Shown here piece by piece: positions 7,464 to 16,006 of a DNA stretch of 64,000 nucleotides. A model generated the notes under the pieces. The model was not told the DNA's origin. It saw only the letters and a list, made by a program, of their open reading frames with translations, and searched no databases. The position numbers were made by a program, and so were the translations under genes. Source of the DNA: CAVRUF01 sp963716005. Its GTDB lineage: Bacteria > Actinomycetota > Thermoleophilia > Gaiellales > Gaiellaceae. Every line of letters starts with the position of its first letter. Position 1 is the stretch's first letter. The stretch lies in NCBI GenBank assembly GCA_963716005.1, contig OY970285.1:2232001-2296000 (forward strand), written 5' to 3'.

Positions 7464-9121
7464 CCGCTTACCGTTTCCTCGCGCAGCTCTTCCGCGACTC
7501 GCGCGGGCTCGTCGCCGCGAGCGTGGCCTCGGCGGTCGTGCAGTCGCTCCTGCTCCTGCCGATCGCGCTGCTCGTCCGCGACATCTTCGACGAGGTGATC
7601 CCGGAGGAGGACGTGTGGGCGCTCGTCGCCTACGGCGCCGGGATCCTCGGCCTCTTCCTCGCCAGCTCGCTCTTCGGGCTCGGTGCGCGCTACTGGGCGC
7701 TGAAGGCGACGAAGGGCGCGATCACCGACCTGCGCGGACGCGTGGTCGAGCGCCTCTACACGCTCAGGCAGTCCTACTTCGACAAGGCCGACCAGGGGCG
7801 CCTGCATTCGACGATCGTCCAGGACACCGAGCGGCTGGACGTCATGAACAACGGCTTCCTCGGCCAGCTCCTGCCGGCCGCGCTGATCGGCCTGGCGCTG
7901 AGCGCGATGCTCATCGTCCTCAGCTGGAAGCTCTTCCTCATCCTCGCCGTCCTGCTGCCGCTGCTCGTCTTCACCGGACGGTTCCTCGGCGGCCGTGTGC
8001 GCGCGCGCATGCGCGTGTACCAGTACACGTTCGATTCCTGGAGCTCGCACATGGGCTTCGTCTTGCGCTCGATGTTCCTGACCAAGGCGCAGGCGGCCGA
8101 GGAGCGCCAGCTCGAGCTCGCCAGAGAGAAGATCGGGGACGTCGGCGAGGTCGGGCGCGGGATGGTCTGGGCGATCGCGACCTACACGCTCGTGACCGGC
8201 GCGGTCGCGGCGGTCGTCGGCGTCGTCGTCCTCGTCGCCGGCGGCGCATTCGTCGCGGAGGGCCAGATGACGCCGGGCGAGCTGCTCGGCTTCTTTGCCG
8301 TGCTCGCGCTCCTGCGCGCGCAGGTGAACATGATCCTGATCATCGTCCCGCAGGTGATCGCCGGGCTCGAGTCGCTGCGCCGCCTCGCGGAGATCCTCGA
8401 CACGGACGAGCCGGAGCCGTACCAGGGCACGACCGAGCACGCCTTCGAGGGCGGCGTCGTCCTCGACCAGGTCGCGTTCACGTACGGGGAGAAGCCGGTG
8501 CTCCGCGAGGTGAGCCTCGAGATCGGCGCGGGCGAGCACGTCGCCCTCGTCGGCGCGAACGGCGCCGGGAAGAGCACGATCGTGAGCCTCATCCTCGGGC
8601 TCTACCGGCCCGCGTCGGGCGCGCTCACCGCCGACGGACGCTCGTACGACGAGATCGACCTGCACCCGGTGCGCCGCGCGATCGGGGTCGTCCTCCAGGA
8701 CCCGCCGATCTTCCCGGGGACGATCCGCGAGAACATCGGCTTCGGGCTCGCCGACACCTCCGGGACGGACGTCGAGGAAGCGGCCGAGCGCGCGACGGCG
8801 GGCGAATTCATCCAGCGCCTCCCGAACCGGTTCGAGACGGTCGTCGGCTCCGAGGGCGTCGGCCTTTCGGGCGGACAGCGGCAGCGGATCGCGATCGCCC
8901 GCGCGCTTGTCGGGCGGCCCGCGCTGATCATCCTCGACGAGCCCGCGACCTACCTCGACCCGCAGGCGACCGCGACGCTCATCGAGAACCTCAGCAACCT
9001 GCCCTGGAACCCGAGCCTGCTCGTGATCGCGCACGGCGAGGCGCTCTTCCCCGACGTCGAGCGCACCTATCTCCTGCGCGACGGCGTGGTCGAGGTCGTC
9101 GGCTCGGCCGTCGGCACATGA
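7460..9121 (+). CDS. ABC exporter, fused membrane and ATPase domains
   Basis: The protein has 553 residues. The N-terminal 300 residues hold about six hydrophobic helices of an exporter-type membrane domain. The ATPase domain has Walker A GANGAGKST, the signature LSGGQRQRIA, Walker B LIILDEP and an H-loop histidine in VIAHGEA. No C39 peptidase domain is present, so any peptide cargo would not be cleaved by this protein. The fused half-transporter layout implies a homodimer. Its place in the cassette suggests export of the glycosylated or peptidyl product. Confidence 0.87.
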   Translation: MTAYRFLAQLFRDSRGLVAASVASAVVQSLLLLPIALLVRDIFDEVIPEEDVWALVAYGAGILGLFLASSLFGLGARYWALKATKGAITDLRGRVVERLYTLRQSYFDKADQGRLHSTIVQDTERLDVMNNGFLGQLLPAALIGLALSAMLIVLSWKLFLILAVLLPLLVFTGRFLGGRVRARMRVYQYTFDSWSSHMGFVLRSMFLTKAQAAEERQLELAREKIGDVGEVGRGMVWAIATYTLVTGAVAAVVGVVVLVAGGAFVAEGQMTPGELLGFFAVLALLRAQVNMILIIVPQVIAGLESLRRLAEILDTDEPEPYQGTTEHAFEGGVVLDQVAFTYGEKPVLREVSLEIGAGEHVALVGANGAGKSTIVSLILGLYRPASGALTADGRSYDEIDLHPVRRAIGVVLQDPPIFPGTIRENIGFGLADTSGTDVEEAAERATAGEFIQRLPNRFETVVGSEGVGLSGGQRQRIAIARALVGRPALIILDEPATYLDPQATATLIENLSNLPWNPSLLVIAHGEALFPDVERTYLLRDGVVEVVGSAVGT

Positions 9122-10212
9122 ACCGCAGCGTCGGCTGGCCGCGGCCGGAGCAGGAGCTCGTGCTCAGCGCGGCGCTCGCGGAAGGCGATGAGGCGATCGC
9201 GCTCTGGGAGGAATGGAGCGCGGCGGTGACGCTCGACGACGTCGACCCGGGCTCGTTCCGAGTGCTCCCGCTTCTCTACCGCACGCTCGCGAACGCCGGC
9301 GTCGAGGAGGAGCGGCTGGCCAAGCTGAAGGGCGTCTACCGCCAGATGTGGTCGCGGAACCAATTGCTCTTCCACCGCGCGGCGCACCTGCTCCCCCGGC
9401 TCGCGGAGGCCGGGGTCGACACGCTGCTTCTCAAGGGCGCCGCGCTCGTGACGCTCTACTACCGCGATGTCGGCGTCCGCCCGATGGAGGATCTCGACCT
9501 GCTCGTCCCCACGGCCGACGCGCCGCGTGCGATGCAGGTGCTCGTCGCGAACGGCTGGAACCCGACGACGCCCAGGCCCGAGTCCCGGGTCGCCGTGTGG
9601 CACGCGGACAGCTTCTCCGACCCGCAAGGACAGAATCTCGATCTCCACTGGAACGCGTTCTGGGAGCTTTCGAACGACTCCGACCTCTGGGCGGGCGCGG
9701 TCCCGACGACGCTGAACGGCGTCCCGACGAAGGCGCTCGGCCACGCCGACCAGCTGCTCCACGTCTGCGTCCACGGGCTGCACTGGTCGCCGACGCCGCC
9801 GATCCGCTGGGTCGCGGACGCGACGACAGTCATCCGGGTCGCCGGCTCAGAGCTCGACTGGGACCGCCTCGTTCGCGTCGCGGTCGCGAACCACGTGACC
9901 CTGCCGGCCGGCGCCACGCTCGGGTACCTGGCGGAGCGCGGCGCGCCGGTTCCGCCTGCTGTGCTCGCCGACCTCACCGCCGCGAAGACCACCTACGCGG
10001 AGCGCAAGGCGTTCGCGGTCACCGGCCGACGGCCCAACCCCGCCAAGATGCTCCGCGTCCTGTGGGACCGGCACCGCCGGCTGCGCAAGGAGGGCGGAAC
10101 GATCGGCTTCGTCACGTACGTGCAGCGCCATGCGGGGCTCGAGCGCCGCTCGCAACTTCCGAGGCACGTGGTCAAGCAGCTGCGCTACGGCCGGTGGCGC
10201 CGAGCCCGATAG
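9118..10212 (+). CDS. Nucleotidyltransferase-fold protein (NTP_transf_5-like)
   Basis: The protein has 364 residues. The centre has a nucleotidyltransferase-like pattern, LLLKGAALVTLYY followed by RPMEDLDLLVP, in which the DLDLLV acids would bind metal. Flanking helices match the uncharacterised nucleotidyltransferase family that accompanies HPr-kinase-like genes in lasso-peptide and polysaccharide clusters. It overlaps the exporter stop by four bases and closes the cassette, since the next gene is on the opposite strand. The reaction is unknown. Nucleotidyl transfer to a phosphorylated product of the kinase is possible but is inference. Confidence 0.75.
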   Translation: MNRSVGWPRPEQELVLSAALAEGDEAIALWEEWSAAVTLDDVDPGSFRVLPLLYRTLANAGVEEERLAKLKGVYRQMWSRNQLLFHRAAHLLPRLAEAGVDTLLLKGAALVTLYYRDVGVRPMEDLDLLVPTADAPRAMQVLVANGWNPTTPRPESRVAVWHADSFSDPQGQNLDLHWNAFWELSNDSDLWAGAVPTTLNGVPTKALGHADQLLHVCVHGLHWSPTPPIRWVADATTVIRVAGSELDWDRLVRVAVANHVTLPAGATLGYLAERGAPVPPAVLADLTAAKTTYAERKAFAVTGRRPNPAKMLRVLWDRHRRLRKEGGTIGFVTYVQRHAGLERRSQLPRHVVKQLRYGRWRRAR

Positions 10213-10236
10213 GGCATTGAAAGCAACCGGCGGCGG

Positions 10237-10383
10237 CTACACGACGTGTTCGGAGGCCCCGGCGCCGTGCTTGGAGGCGTTCGGCGAGTTGGCGATCTTC
10301 GCCGCTCGCTCCTTCGACATGCCCTTGTCCTTCAGGGCCTCGTACTGCTTCTCGTTCTTCACGTTCGCGCGCTTCGAGGGCAT
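10237..10383 (-). CDS. Small basic conserved protein (48 aa), function unknown
   Basis: A 48-residue ORF starts at the ATG at 10383. The start is fixed by a strong ribosome site (AAGGAG about 7 bases upstream). The sequence is lysine-rich, with NEKQYEALKDKGMSKERAAK followed by a Ser/Asn/Gly-rich tail, and resembles small actinobacterial proteins of a DUF7218-like type with a KGMSKERAAKIAN core. No signal peptide or membrane segment is visible. It stands alone, convergent with the nucleotidyltransferase-fold gene and divergent from the sugar operon. Confidence 0.72.
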   Translation of the reverse strand: MPSKRANVKNEKQYEALKDKGMSKERAAKIANSPNASKHGAGASEHVV

Positions 10384-10448
10384 GGCGTCTCCTTTCTGGA
10401 TCTCTCTGTCAGCGGTACGACGTACCCGGGCATGCGGTCCCAAAACGG

Positions 10449-10495
10449 CTGCGCGATGCGTCGCGCATCTGCGCCGAACGCTGCGCGATGCGCAG
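10449..10495 (+). promoter_or_regulatory. Candidate operator array upstream of the xylose-type operon
   Basis: The 12-mer CTGCGCGATGCG occurs twice in direct orientation at 10449-10460 and 10481-10492, exactly 32 bases apart (three helical turns). The first copy is the left half of GATGCG-TCG-CGCATC and the second sits in CTGCGC-GAT-GCGCAG, so each is also an inverted repeat. The array lies just upstream of a weak candidate promoter (TTGCAG at 10505-10510, 17-base spacer, TATGGT at 10528-10533) for the binding-protein gene. This suits a dimeric sugar-responsive regulator. No regulator gene is adjacent. Confidence 0.5.
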
Positions 10496-10578
10496 ACCGT
10501 TCGTTTGCAGCTTTCCGACGTCGGTCGTATGGTTGGCGGCTCAATTGAGGTCTGCCGTCCTGGCGCTGACGAGGAGGG

Positions 10579-11781
10579 ATGAGCGTGAAGAGGTCCATGT
10601 TCCGATCAAACGAAGGCGGCACGAGGTGGGGACTCCTGCTGACGCTCGCGCTCGCCTTCGCATTTGCCGTGTTCGCGGCCGGCTGCGGTGGCGACGACGA
10701 CGGCGGTAGTACGGACGCTGCCGGAACGGGCGGCGGTAGCGAGGGCAGCATCTGGGTTCTTCTGCCTGACAGCGCGAGCTCGCCTCGCTGGGAGTCCGAC
10801 GACCGGCGCTACTTCGAAGAGATCTTCGACGAGGCCGGCGTCGACTACAACATCGTGAACGCCGAGGGCGACGCGGCCCAGCAGCAGGCGCAGGCCGAGC
10901 AGGCCATCGCCGACGGCGCTTCCGTGATCCTTCTCGTGAGCCTAGACACCGGCTCAGGCGCGACGATCATCGATACGGCCAAGGACGCCGACGTCAAGGT
11001 CGTCGAGTACGACCGCTTCAACACCGGTGGCTCCGGTGGCGACGCCTACGTGAGCTTCGACAACGTGGCCGTTGGCGCGGCGATGGCAGAGGTGCTCGAG
11101 CCCGCCATCGACGATCTCGGGCTCGACAAGCCGAAGGTCGTCATGCTGAACGGCGGCGAGGAAGACAACAACGCGTTCCTCTTCCGCGACGGCTACGCCG
11201 AGACGGTCGAGGCCAGGGTGGACGCGGGCGACTGGGAGCTGGTCGCAGACCAGCACGTCCCGGGTTGGGACAACCAGGAGGCCCAGACGATCATGGAGCA
11301 GATCCTGACCGACGCGAACAACGAGGTCGACGCGGTCTTCGCCGCGAACGACGGGCTCGGCAACTCGGCGATCAACGCGCTCGAGGCGGCCGGGATCGAA
11401 GGCGCACCGGTCAGCGGTCAGGACGCAACCGCGGCAGGGATCCAGAACATCCTGCTCGGCAAGCAGACGATGACCGTCTACAAGCCGATCCAGGCCGAGG
11501 CCGAGGTCGCCGCAGCCGTGGCGCTCGCACTGCAGGCCGGCGAGGACATCACCGCCATCGACACCGAGGCCGAGTGGGCGCTCATCGGCATCCAGGCGGA
11601 GGACGGCCAGCCGTCCGAGGAGGCCGAGGGCGACGGCATCGTGCCGTACTTCGCGCTCGTGCCGGTCCCCGTGACCGTGGACAACATCGCGGACACGGTC
11701 ATCGCTGACGGCTTCCGCACGGTGGAGGAGATCTGTACCGGCGATACCGCAGAGACCGAGTTCTGCCAGGAGCAGCGCTGA
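10579..11781 (+). CDS. Sugar ABC transporter substrate-binding lipoprotein (XylF-like)
   Basis: The protein has 400 residues. A hydrophobic signal segment ends in the lipobox VFAAGC (Cys36), followed by a Gly/Asp/Ser linker and a type-I periplasmic-binding fold (QAEQAIADGASVILLVSLD, AVFAANDGLGNSAINALE). A GAGGAGGG ribosome site lies just upstream of the ATG. It should present a monosaccharide to the ATPase and permease encoded next. The xylulokinase and isomerase-like genes downstream point to xylose or a similar pentose. A stable hairpin after the stop may keep this message more abundant than the rest of the operon. Confidence 0.9.
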   Translation: MSVKRSMFRSNEGGTRWGLLLTLALAFAFAVFAAGCGGDDDGGSTDAAGTGGGSEGSIWVLLPDSASSPRWESDDRRYFEEIFDEAGVDYNIVNAEGDAAQQQAQAEQAIADGASVILLVSLDTGSGATIIDTAKDADVKVVEYDRFNTGGSGGDAYVSFDNVAVGAAMAEVLEPAIDDLGLDKPKVVMLNGGEEDNNAFLFRDGYAETVEARVDAGDWELVADQHVPGWDNQEAQTIMEQILTDANNEVDAVFAANDGLGNSAINALEAAGIEGAPVSGQDATAAGIQNILLGKQTMTVYKPIQAEAEVAAAVALALQAGEDITAIDTEAEWALIGIQAEDGQPSEEAEGDGIVPYFALVPVPVTVDNIADTVIADGFRTVEEICTGDTAETEFCQEQR

Positions 11782-11795
11782 TCTAACGCGACGGT

Positions 11796-11823
11796 GGAGG
11801 GGCGTCCGCAAGGGCGCCCCTCC
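11796..11823 (+). terminator. GC-rich hairpin between binding-protein and ATPase genes
   Basis: GGAGGGGCG (11796-11804) pairs perfectly with CGCCCCTCC (11815-11823). Three more pairs inside (one of them G-U) close a GCAA tetraloop, giving a 12-pair stem. It starts 14 bases after the binding-protein stop and lacks a T-run, so it looks more like an mRNA-stabilising or attenuating element than a full terminator. Confidence 0.65.
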
Positions 11824-11844
11824 CCTGCCGCATCACTGGAACAG

Positions 11845-12633
11845 ATGTCTGACGCTCCCACTCCGCTGCTCGAGTGCCGGAACGTGTCGAAGGCCTTCGG
11901 CGCGGTCCAGGCGCTCTACCGTGTCGACTTCGAGGTCAGGCCCGGCGAGGTCATGGCCCTTGTGGGCGACAACGGGGCCGGCAAGTCCACGCTCATCAAG
12001 GGCATCGCCGGCATCTACCCCTATGACGAGGGAGAGGTCTTCGTCGACGGCCAGCGCACCTCGATCCACGGCCCGCGCGACGCCGCCAAGCTCGGGATCG
12101 AGATCGTGTACCAGGATCTCGCGCTGGCCGACAACCTCGACGTCGTCGCCAACATGTTCCTCGGGCGCGAGCGCATCCGCAGCGGCGTCGTGCTCGACGA
12201 GTCGAGCATGGAGACCTCGGCCCGGGAGACGCTCGACGGTCTCTCCGTGACGACGCTCCGCTCGGTCCGCCAGGCCGTCGCCGGGCTCTCGGGCGGCCAG
12301 CGCCAGTCGGTCGCGGTCGCGAAGGCCGTCATGTGGAACTCCCGTGTGGTGATCCTCGACGAGCCGACCGCCGCGCTCGGCGTCGCGCAGACGCGGCAGG
12401 TCCTGAACCTCGTTCGGCGCCTCGCCGAGAAGGACCTCGGCGTCGCGATCATCTCGCACAACCTCCACGACATCTTCGAGTGCGCCGACCGCATCACCGT
12501 CCTGCGCCTCGGCCAGAAGGTCGGCCTGTTCGAGACGGCCAAGACGAACCAGGAGGAGATCGTCCACGCGATCACAGCCGGCAAGCTCGACCACGTACCG
12601 GGAATGGAAACTCCGGCGGAGATCGACGTATGA
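11845..12633 (+). CDS. Sugar ABC transporter ATP-binding protein (single-domain)
   Basis: The protein has 262 residues from the ATG at 11845. An in-frame extension upstream would run through the hairpin and is unlikely. Walker A is GDNGAGKST, the Q-loop lies in VYQDLALADNLDV, the signature is LSGGQRQSVAVAK, Walker B is VVILDEPTAALG and the H-loop histidine is in IISHNL. XylG/RbsA proteins carry two such domains (about 500 residues), while this one has a single domain like FrcA-type ATPases and should work as a homodimer. Its stop overlaps the permease start. Confidence 0.9.
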   Translation: MSDAPTPLLECRNVSKAFGAVQALYRVDFEVRPGEVMALVGDNGAGKSTLIKGIAGIYPYDEGEVFVDGQRTSIHGPRDAAKLGIEIVYQDLALADNLDVVANMFLGRERIRSGVVLDESSMETSARETLDGLSVTTLRSVRQAVAGLSGGQRQSVAVAKAVMWNSRVVILDEPTAALGVAQTRQVLNLVRRLAEKDLGVAIISHNLHDIFECADRITVLRLGQKVGLFETAKTNQEEIVHAITAGKLDHVPGMETPAEIDV

Positions 12634-13904
12634 GCGACCAGATCGATCCCACCGCCGCTCAGGTCGGGCTCGTGCCCGCCGGCGAGACCGTCGACACCGA
12701 GGGCGCTTCGCAGACCGTCGGCGGCTACATGCGGCTCTGGTGGCAGGGCGTCCGCGCCGGGGAGCTCGGCTCGCTGCCGATCATCCTCGGCCTCGTACTG
12801 ATCTTTCTGATCTTCAGCCAGCTCGAGGAGAACTTCCTGACGCCGCGCAACTTCACGAACCTGATCCTCCAGATGGCGGCGGTGGCGACGATCGCGATCG
12901 GCGTCGTCTTCGTCCTCCTGATCGGAGAGATCGACCTCTCGGTCGCCTACGTGAGCGCGGTCGGCGGCGTCGTCATGACGCTGCTCCTGCGACCGGACGA
13001 TCCGGGCTGGCCCTGGTGGGCCGCAATCGCGTTCGCGCTCCTCTGCACGATGCTGATCGGCTTCCTCCAGGCGCTCGTGATCACGAAGTTCGGGGTCCCC
13101 TCGTTCGTGGTCACCCTGGCCGGGTTCCTGATCTGGTCCGGCGTCGTGCTGATCCTGACGACGCAGTACTCGACCGCCGGGACGATCCGGATCCAGGACG
13201 ACACGGTGGTCGGGCTCGCGACCGACTTCCTGAGCGACTTCTGGGGCTGGGTCCTCGGAATCGTCGGTGTCGCGCTCTACGCGTTCTTCCAGCTTCGCGG
13301 AGCGATCGTCCGCCGCTCGAGTGGGCTCGCGGCCAAGCCGATGCTGCTCGTCGTCATCCAGACGGTTCTGCTCGCGGCCGTCTCCTTCACCGCGATCTGG
13401 TACCTGAACCGCGACCGCGGTGTCCCGACAGTCGCGCTGATTCTCGGGGTCCTCCTCGTCTTCTGGTCGTTCATCGCTTCGAAGACCCGCTTCGGGCGGC
13501 ATGTCTACGCCGTCGGCGGCTCGGCCGAGGCCGCGCGCCGCGCCGGGATCAACGTCGACCGCGTGCGGATCATGGTCTTCATGATCTCGAGCCTCATGGC
13601 CGGCGTCGGCGGGATCCTGCTCGCCTCGCGGCTGCGCTCGGTCGCGACCAACACGGGCGGAGGGAACCTTCTGCTCATGGTCATCGCGGCCGCGGTGATC
13701 GGCGGTACGAGCCTCTTCGGCGGGACCGGCCGGGTGATCTCGGCCCTTCTCGGCGCCCTCGTCATCGGCTCGATCCAGAACGGGATGGATCTCCTCGGCC
13801 TCGCCTCGGGGACGAAGTTCGTCATCACCGGCCTCGTGCTGCTCGCCGCCGTGCTCGTCGACGCGGTCTCGAAGCGGCGTCGCGCGGCCCGCGGCGGCGT
13901 CTGA
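12630..13904 (+). CDS. Sugar ABC transporter permease (XylH-like)
   Basis: The protein has 424 residues with about ten hydrophobic helices of the BPD_transp_2 family. The conserved cytoplasmic segment YAVGGSAEAARRAGINVDR interacts with the ATPase. The protein is longer than ribose permeases (about 320) because of a central insertion (about residues 185-270), which is a XylH feature and supports pentose/xylose transport. The start ATG shares the ATGA tetranucleotide with the ATPase stop. Confidence 0.9.
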   Translation: MSDQIDPTAAQVGLVPAGETVDTEGASQTVGGYMRLWWQGVRAGELGSLPIILGLVLIFLIFSQLEENFLTPRNFTNLILQMAAVATIAIGVVFVLLIGEIDLSVAYVSAVGGVVMTLLLRPDDPGWPWWAAIAFALLCTMLIGFLQALVITKFGVPSFVVTLAGFLIWSGVVLILTTQYSTAGTIRIQDDTVVGLATDFLSDFWGWVLGIVGVALYAFFQLRGAIVRRSSGLAAKPMLLVVIQTVLLAAVSFTAIWYLNRDRGVPTVALILGVLLVFWSFIASKTRFGRHVYAVGGSAEAARRAGINVDRVRIMVFMISSLMAGVGGILLASRLRSVATNTGGGNLLLMVIAAAVIGGTSLFGGTGRVISALLGALVIGSIQNGMDLLGLASGTKFVITGLVLLAAVLVDAVSKRRRAARGGV

Positions 13905-13913
13905 GGGGCTCGC

Positions 13914-15005
13914 GTGAGCGAGCGAATCGGCGTCGGGATGCTCGGCTACGCCTTCATGGGCAAGGCGCACTCGCGCGCCTTCCGTGAGGCGGCCGCGCTC
14001 CATCCGCCGCTGACCCCGGAGCTCGTCTCGCTCTCGGGGCGGAACGCGGCGAAGGTCGAGGAGGCGCGACGAGAGTACGGCTGGGCCGAGGCGACGACGG
14101 ACTGGCGCGAGCAGGTGGCGGACGACCGCATCGGCCTCTTCGACAACGGCGGACCGAACGACCTGCACGCCGAGCCGACGATCGAAGCGGCGCGAAACGG
14201 CAAGCACGTCCTCTGCGAGAAGCCGCTCGGCCGCACGGCCGACGAGTCGCACGCGATCTGGCGCGCCGCCGAGGAAGCTGGCGTCGTGCACATGTGCGGC
14301 TTCAACTACCGCTTCGTCCCGGCGGTCCGTCTCGCGCGCGAGATCCTCGAAGCGGGCGATCTCGGCGACCTCTTCCACTTCCGCGCGCGCTACCTCCAGT
14401 CCTGGGGCGTGAGCGCGCCGCCGAGCTGGCGGTTCGACCGCGCGCAGGCGGGGTCGGGCGCGATCGGCGACCTCGGCGCGCACATCATCGACCTCGGCCG
14501 CTACCTCGTCGGCGAGCCCGTCGCGATCAACGCGGTCACGAAGACGTTCATCGAGGGACACGGCGTGGACGACACGTTCGCTGCGACGGTCGAGTTCGCA
14601 AACGGCGTGGTCGGCACGCTCGAGGCGTCGCGCCTGGCGACCGGGCGGATCAACCACAACACGTTCGAGGTGAACGGCTCGCGCGGCGCGCTCTCGTTCG
14701 ACGTCGAGCGGATGAACGAGCTCCAGGTCGCCGACGGTAAGTGGTTCCGGCGGATCCTCGTGACCGAGACCGAGCATCCGTTCATGAACTTCTGGTGGCC
14801 GCCCGGCCATATCGTCGGCTGGGGCGACACGTTCACGCACGAGATGCACCATCTGCTCTCGGCGATCGCCGGCGAACACAAGGTCGGGCCGCACGGGGCC
14901 ACGTTCGAGGACGGCTACCGCTGCGCGGTCATCTGCGATGCGATCGTCGAGTCGTCCGAGACCGGGCGCCGGGTCGAGATCGAGTACAAGGGGGCGAGCG
15001 AATGA
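13914..15005 (+). CDS. Gfo/Idh/MocA-family sugar oxidoreductase
   Basis: The protein has 363 residues from a GTG start. The N-terminal Rossmann domain begins GVGMLGYAFMGKAHSRAF. The catalytic lysine motif is HVLCEKPLGRTADE, and the C-terminal alpha/beta substrate domain includes GDLGAHIIDLGRYL. The family oxidises or epimerises sugars with NAD(P). A second member (18526-19500) lies at the end of the same operon, so two redox steps or substrates are likely. It overlaps the isomerase gene by four bases. Confidence 0.88.
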   Translation: MSERIGVGMLGYAFMGKAHSRAFREAAALHPPLTPELVSLSGRNAAKVEEARREYGWAEATTDWREQVADDRIGLFDNGGPNDLHAEPTIEAARNGKHVLCEKPLGRTADESHAIWRAAEEAGVVHMCGFNYRFVPAVRLAREILEAGDLGDLFHFRARYLQSWGVSAPPSWRFDRAQAGSGAIGDLGAHIIDLGRYLVGEPVAINAVTKTFIEGHGVDDTFAATVEFANGVVGTLEASRLATGRINHNTFEVNGSRGALSFDVERMNELQVADGKWFRRILVTETEHPFMNFWWPPGHIVGWGDTFTHEMHHLLSAIAGEHKVGPHGATFEDGYRCAVICDAIVESSETGRRVEIEYKGASE

Positions 15006-16006
15006 AGACGAGCCTGGGAATCTGGGCGTTCGGATCGATGGCGACCCGCTTCGTGCCCGGCGGCTACCAGCCCGAGCACGCCGGCGAGTCGACGGCGGAC
15101 CGTGTGCGCCGCGCGGTCGGCGGTCTCGGCGACCTGATCGACGACTACGAGTTCCACTATCCGCAGGAGCTCGACGAGTCGAACCTCGACGAGGTGCGCG
15201 AGGCGCTCGGCGGCCACGGCATCTACTGCATCGCGACCGGGCTCCACCTCGACTCGAAGTTCGGCCGCGGCGGGCTCGTCTCGCCCGATCCGGCCATTCG
15301 CGAGGAAGCGCGCCGCCGCACCAACGCGGCCGCGGACTTCGCCGGTTCCCTCGGCGCGCACTTCATCATCTGGCCCGGAATCGAGGGCTACAACTACCCG
15401 TTCCAGACGCCCTACGCGGAGAGCTGGGCGTGGCTCATCGACGGAATCGCCGAGGCGGCCGAGCGCTGCCGCGAGCACGGCGTCCACCTCTTCCTCGAGC
15501 ACAAGAACTCGGAGCCCGCGATGAAGATCCTCATGCGGAACATCGGCATGACGCTGCACGTGATCCACACGCTGCGCGCCCGCGGCATCGACAACGTCAA
15601 GGTGAACATGGACTGGCAGCACCTGATCATGAACGGCGAGAACCTGGCCGAGTACGCGGCCATGCTCGCCGCCGAGGGGCTCCTCGGCCACCAGCACGCG
15701 AACTCCGGCTGGGGCATCTTCGACGACGACAACATGGTCGGCGCGACGGCGTTCATGGAGACGCTCGAGCTGGCCGTCGAGCTGCGCCGGGCCGGCTACG
15801 GAGAGAACGGCGAGCGGCTCGGCTTCGACCTCTACCCGTACACGGAGGACCAGGTCGAGGCTGTGCGGCGCAGCGTGCTCCACTGGCGCTTCATCGACTC
15901 GGTCGCCGAGCGGATCGACGACGGAGAGCTCCGCAAGGCGCAGGCGAAGAAGGACGCCGTGCGCGCGTACGAGCTGGTCTACGCGGCGCTGGGGGCGAAG
16001 GAGTGA
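15002..16006 (+). CDS. TIM-barrel sugar isomerase/epimerase (xylose-isomerase-like fold)
   Basis: The protein has 334 residues. Metal-site residues of the AP-endonuclease-2/xylose-isomerase barrel can be seen in order: Glu in LFLEHKN, Asp/His in VNMDWQHL, His in LLGHQHANSGWG, and acids in GFDLYPYTEDQ. It is shorter than canonical XylA (about 390) and lacks its signature, yet it sits between a pentose transporter and a xylulokinase. It may supply xylulose from xylose by a non-XylA enzyme or act on a product of the adjacent dehydrogenase. Start and stop are overlapped with both neighbours. Confidence 0.82.
   Translation: MKTSLGIWAFGSMATRFVPGGYQPEHAGESTADRVRRAVGGLGDLIDDYEFHYPQELDESNLDEVREALGGHGIYCIATGLHLDSKFGRGGLVSPDPAIREEARRRTNAAADFAGSLGAHFIIWPGIEGYNYPFQTPYAESWAWLIDGIAEAAERCREHGVHLFLEHKNSEPAMKILMRNIGMTLHVIHTLRARGIDNVKVNMDWQHLIMNGENLAEYAAMLAAEGLLGHQHANSGWGIFDDDNMVGATAFMETLELAVELRRAGYGENGERLGFDLYPYTEDQVEAVRRSVLHWRFIDSVAERIDDGELRKAQAKKDAVRAYELVYAALGAKE

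Noticed and set aside
4037..10212. Calling the cassette a lasso-peptide biosynthesis cluster
   Set aside because: No asparagine-synthase-like cyclase, no transglutaminase-like B2 peptidase and no separate precursor peptide could be found, so only a relationship to such clusters is claimed.
12021..14894. A 957-codon open frame on the minus strand across the sugar ATPase, permease and dehydrogenase genes
   Set aside because: It is antisense to three clear genes, has a low-complexity Arg/Asp/His-rich composition and no domain. Long antisense frames are expected in DNA this rich in GC.
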